DNA from: an uncultured Bacillaceae bacterium
GTDB lineage: Bacteria > Bacillota > Bacilli > Bacillales > Bacillaceae_L
Reading direction: 5' to 3'
DNA length: 64,000 nucleotides
Assembly: GCA_947497585.1 (NCBI GenBank)
Contig: CANMHG010000005.1
Coordinates: forward strand, 124,001 to 188,000
The position numbers and the translations under genes were made by a program. The notes under the pieces were generated by a model. That model ran no database searches. It was not told where the DNA came from and saw nothing but the letters and a program-made list of their open reading frames with translations. Position 1 is the stretch's first letter; every line of letters starts with the position of its first letter. This document shows positions 63,925 through 64,000 of this stretch, one piece after another.

Positions 63925-64000
63925 TTAATCATCTTTTTTATTAATATCTGCCAAAAAATCCTTTTCAAAACTTGTTCCATGTTCGTTATCCCTATAAGAA
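63925..64000 (-). CDS. 3' fragment of a gene at window edge, possibly DNA polymerase IV
   Basis: An open frame enters from beyond the window and ends at a TAA at 63925-63927, giving about 24 residues that end GTSFEKDFLADINKKDD. The GTSxxKDFL pattern recalls the C terminus of Bacillus DinB-type Pol IV, and B. subtilis yqjH (PolY1) is beside gndA. Too short for certainty. It reads in the same direction as gndA. Confidence 0.35.
   Translation of the reverse strand, partial: SYRDNEHGTSFEKDFLADINKKDD

Overview
The window comes from the chromosome of an AT-rich endospore-forming Bacillaceae. Evidence is the complete spoVA and spoIIA operons, sigF, spmAB, spoIIM, mciZ, a YjcZ-type spore peptide, AGGAGG-type ribosome binding sites, and gene order that largely follows the Bacillus subtilis resABC-to-gndA region. 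Names below rest on recognised sequence and synteny; no database search was run.

Layout. 1-4943 (minus): cytochrome c maturation (resB partial, resA), rluB, and the sporulation cluster dacB-spmA-spmB. 5092-10427: an extended SodF-type superoxide dismutase divergent from a DUF2935 protein, ypuI, an unknown gene, scpB-scpA (condensin), a YjcZ peptide and ypuF. 10472-14850: riboflavin operon ribD-ribE-ribBA-ribH-ribT behind an FMN riboswitch. 14896-18207: a tiny membrane protein, ppiB, ypuA, lysA. 18376-26297: spoVAA-AB-AC-AD-AEb-AEa-AF, spoIIAA-AB-sigF and dacF. 26574-32585: nucleoside catabolism (drm-pupG-pdp), xerD, yqzK, fur, spoIIM. 32732-37103: GNAT, EndoQ-like nuclease, nudF, mciZ, yqkF, GrpB-like, yqkE. 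37201-41048: scoAB and a thiolase divergent from HMG-CoA lyase, which together can convert HMG-CoA to acetyl-CoA. 41122-47086: small unknown protein, yqkD, yqkB-yqkC, CDGSH protein, SOS-type polymerase yqjW with yqjX, yqzH, and an ECF sigma/DUF4179 pair. 47684-58946: SDR, MBL hydrolase, T-box-controlled proI, GT2, namA, nfrA-like, phosphatase, rnz, and a DUF58 membrane pair. 59297-64000: HAD phosphatase, zwf, cyclase, gndA and a gene fragment at the edge.

Nothing looks like a prophage, plasmid, defence island, CRISPR array, rRNA, tRNA or transposase gene. The unusual content is non-coding. Six copies of a roughly 125-bp palindromic element sit between genes; their stems differ in sequence from copy to copy but stay base-paired. 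There is also an interleaved double inverted repeat (47482-47658) and a 51-bp tandem array of hairpins (50832-51050). Regulatory sites that can be read by eye include the FMN riboswitch, a proline T-box with a CCU specifier, two LexA-like boxes before yqjW, and good candidate sigma-E, sigma-F, sigma-G and sigma-H promoters before the expected sporulation genes.
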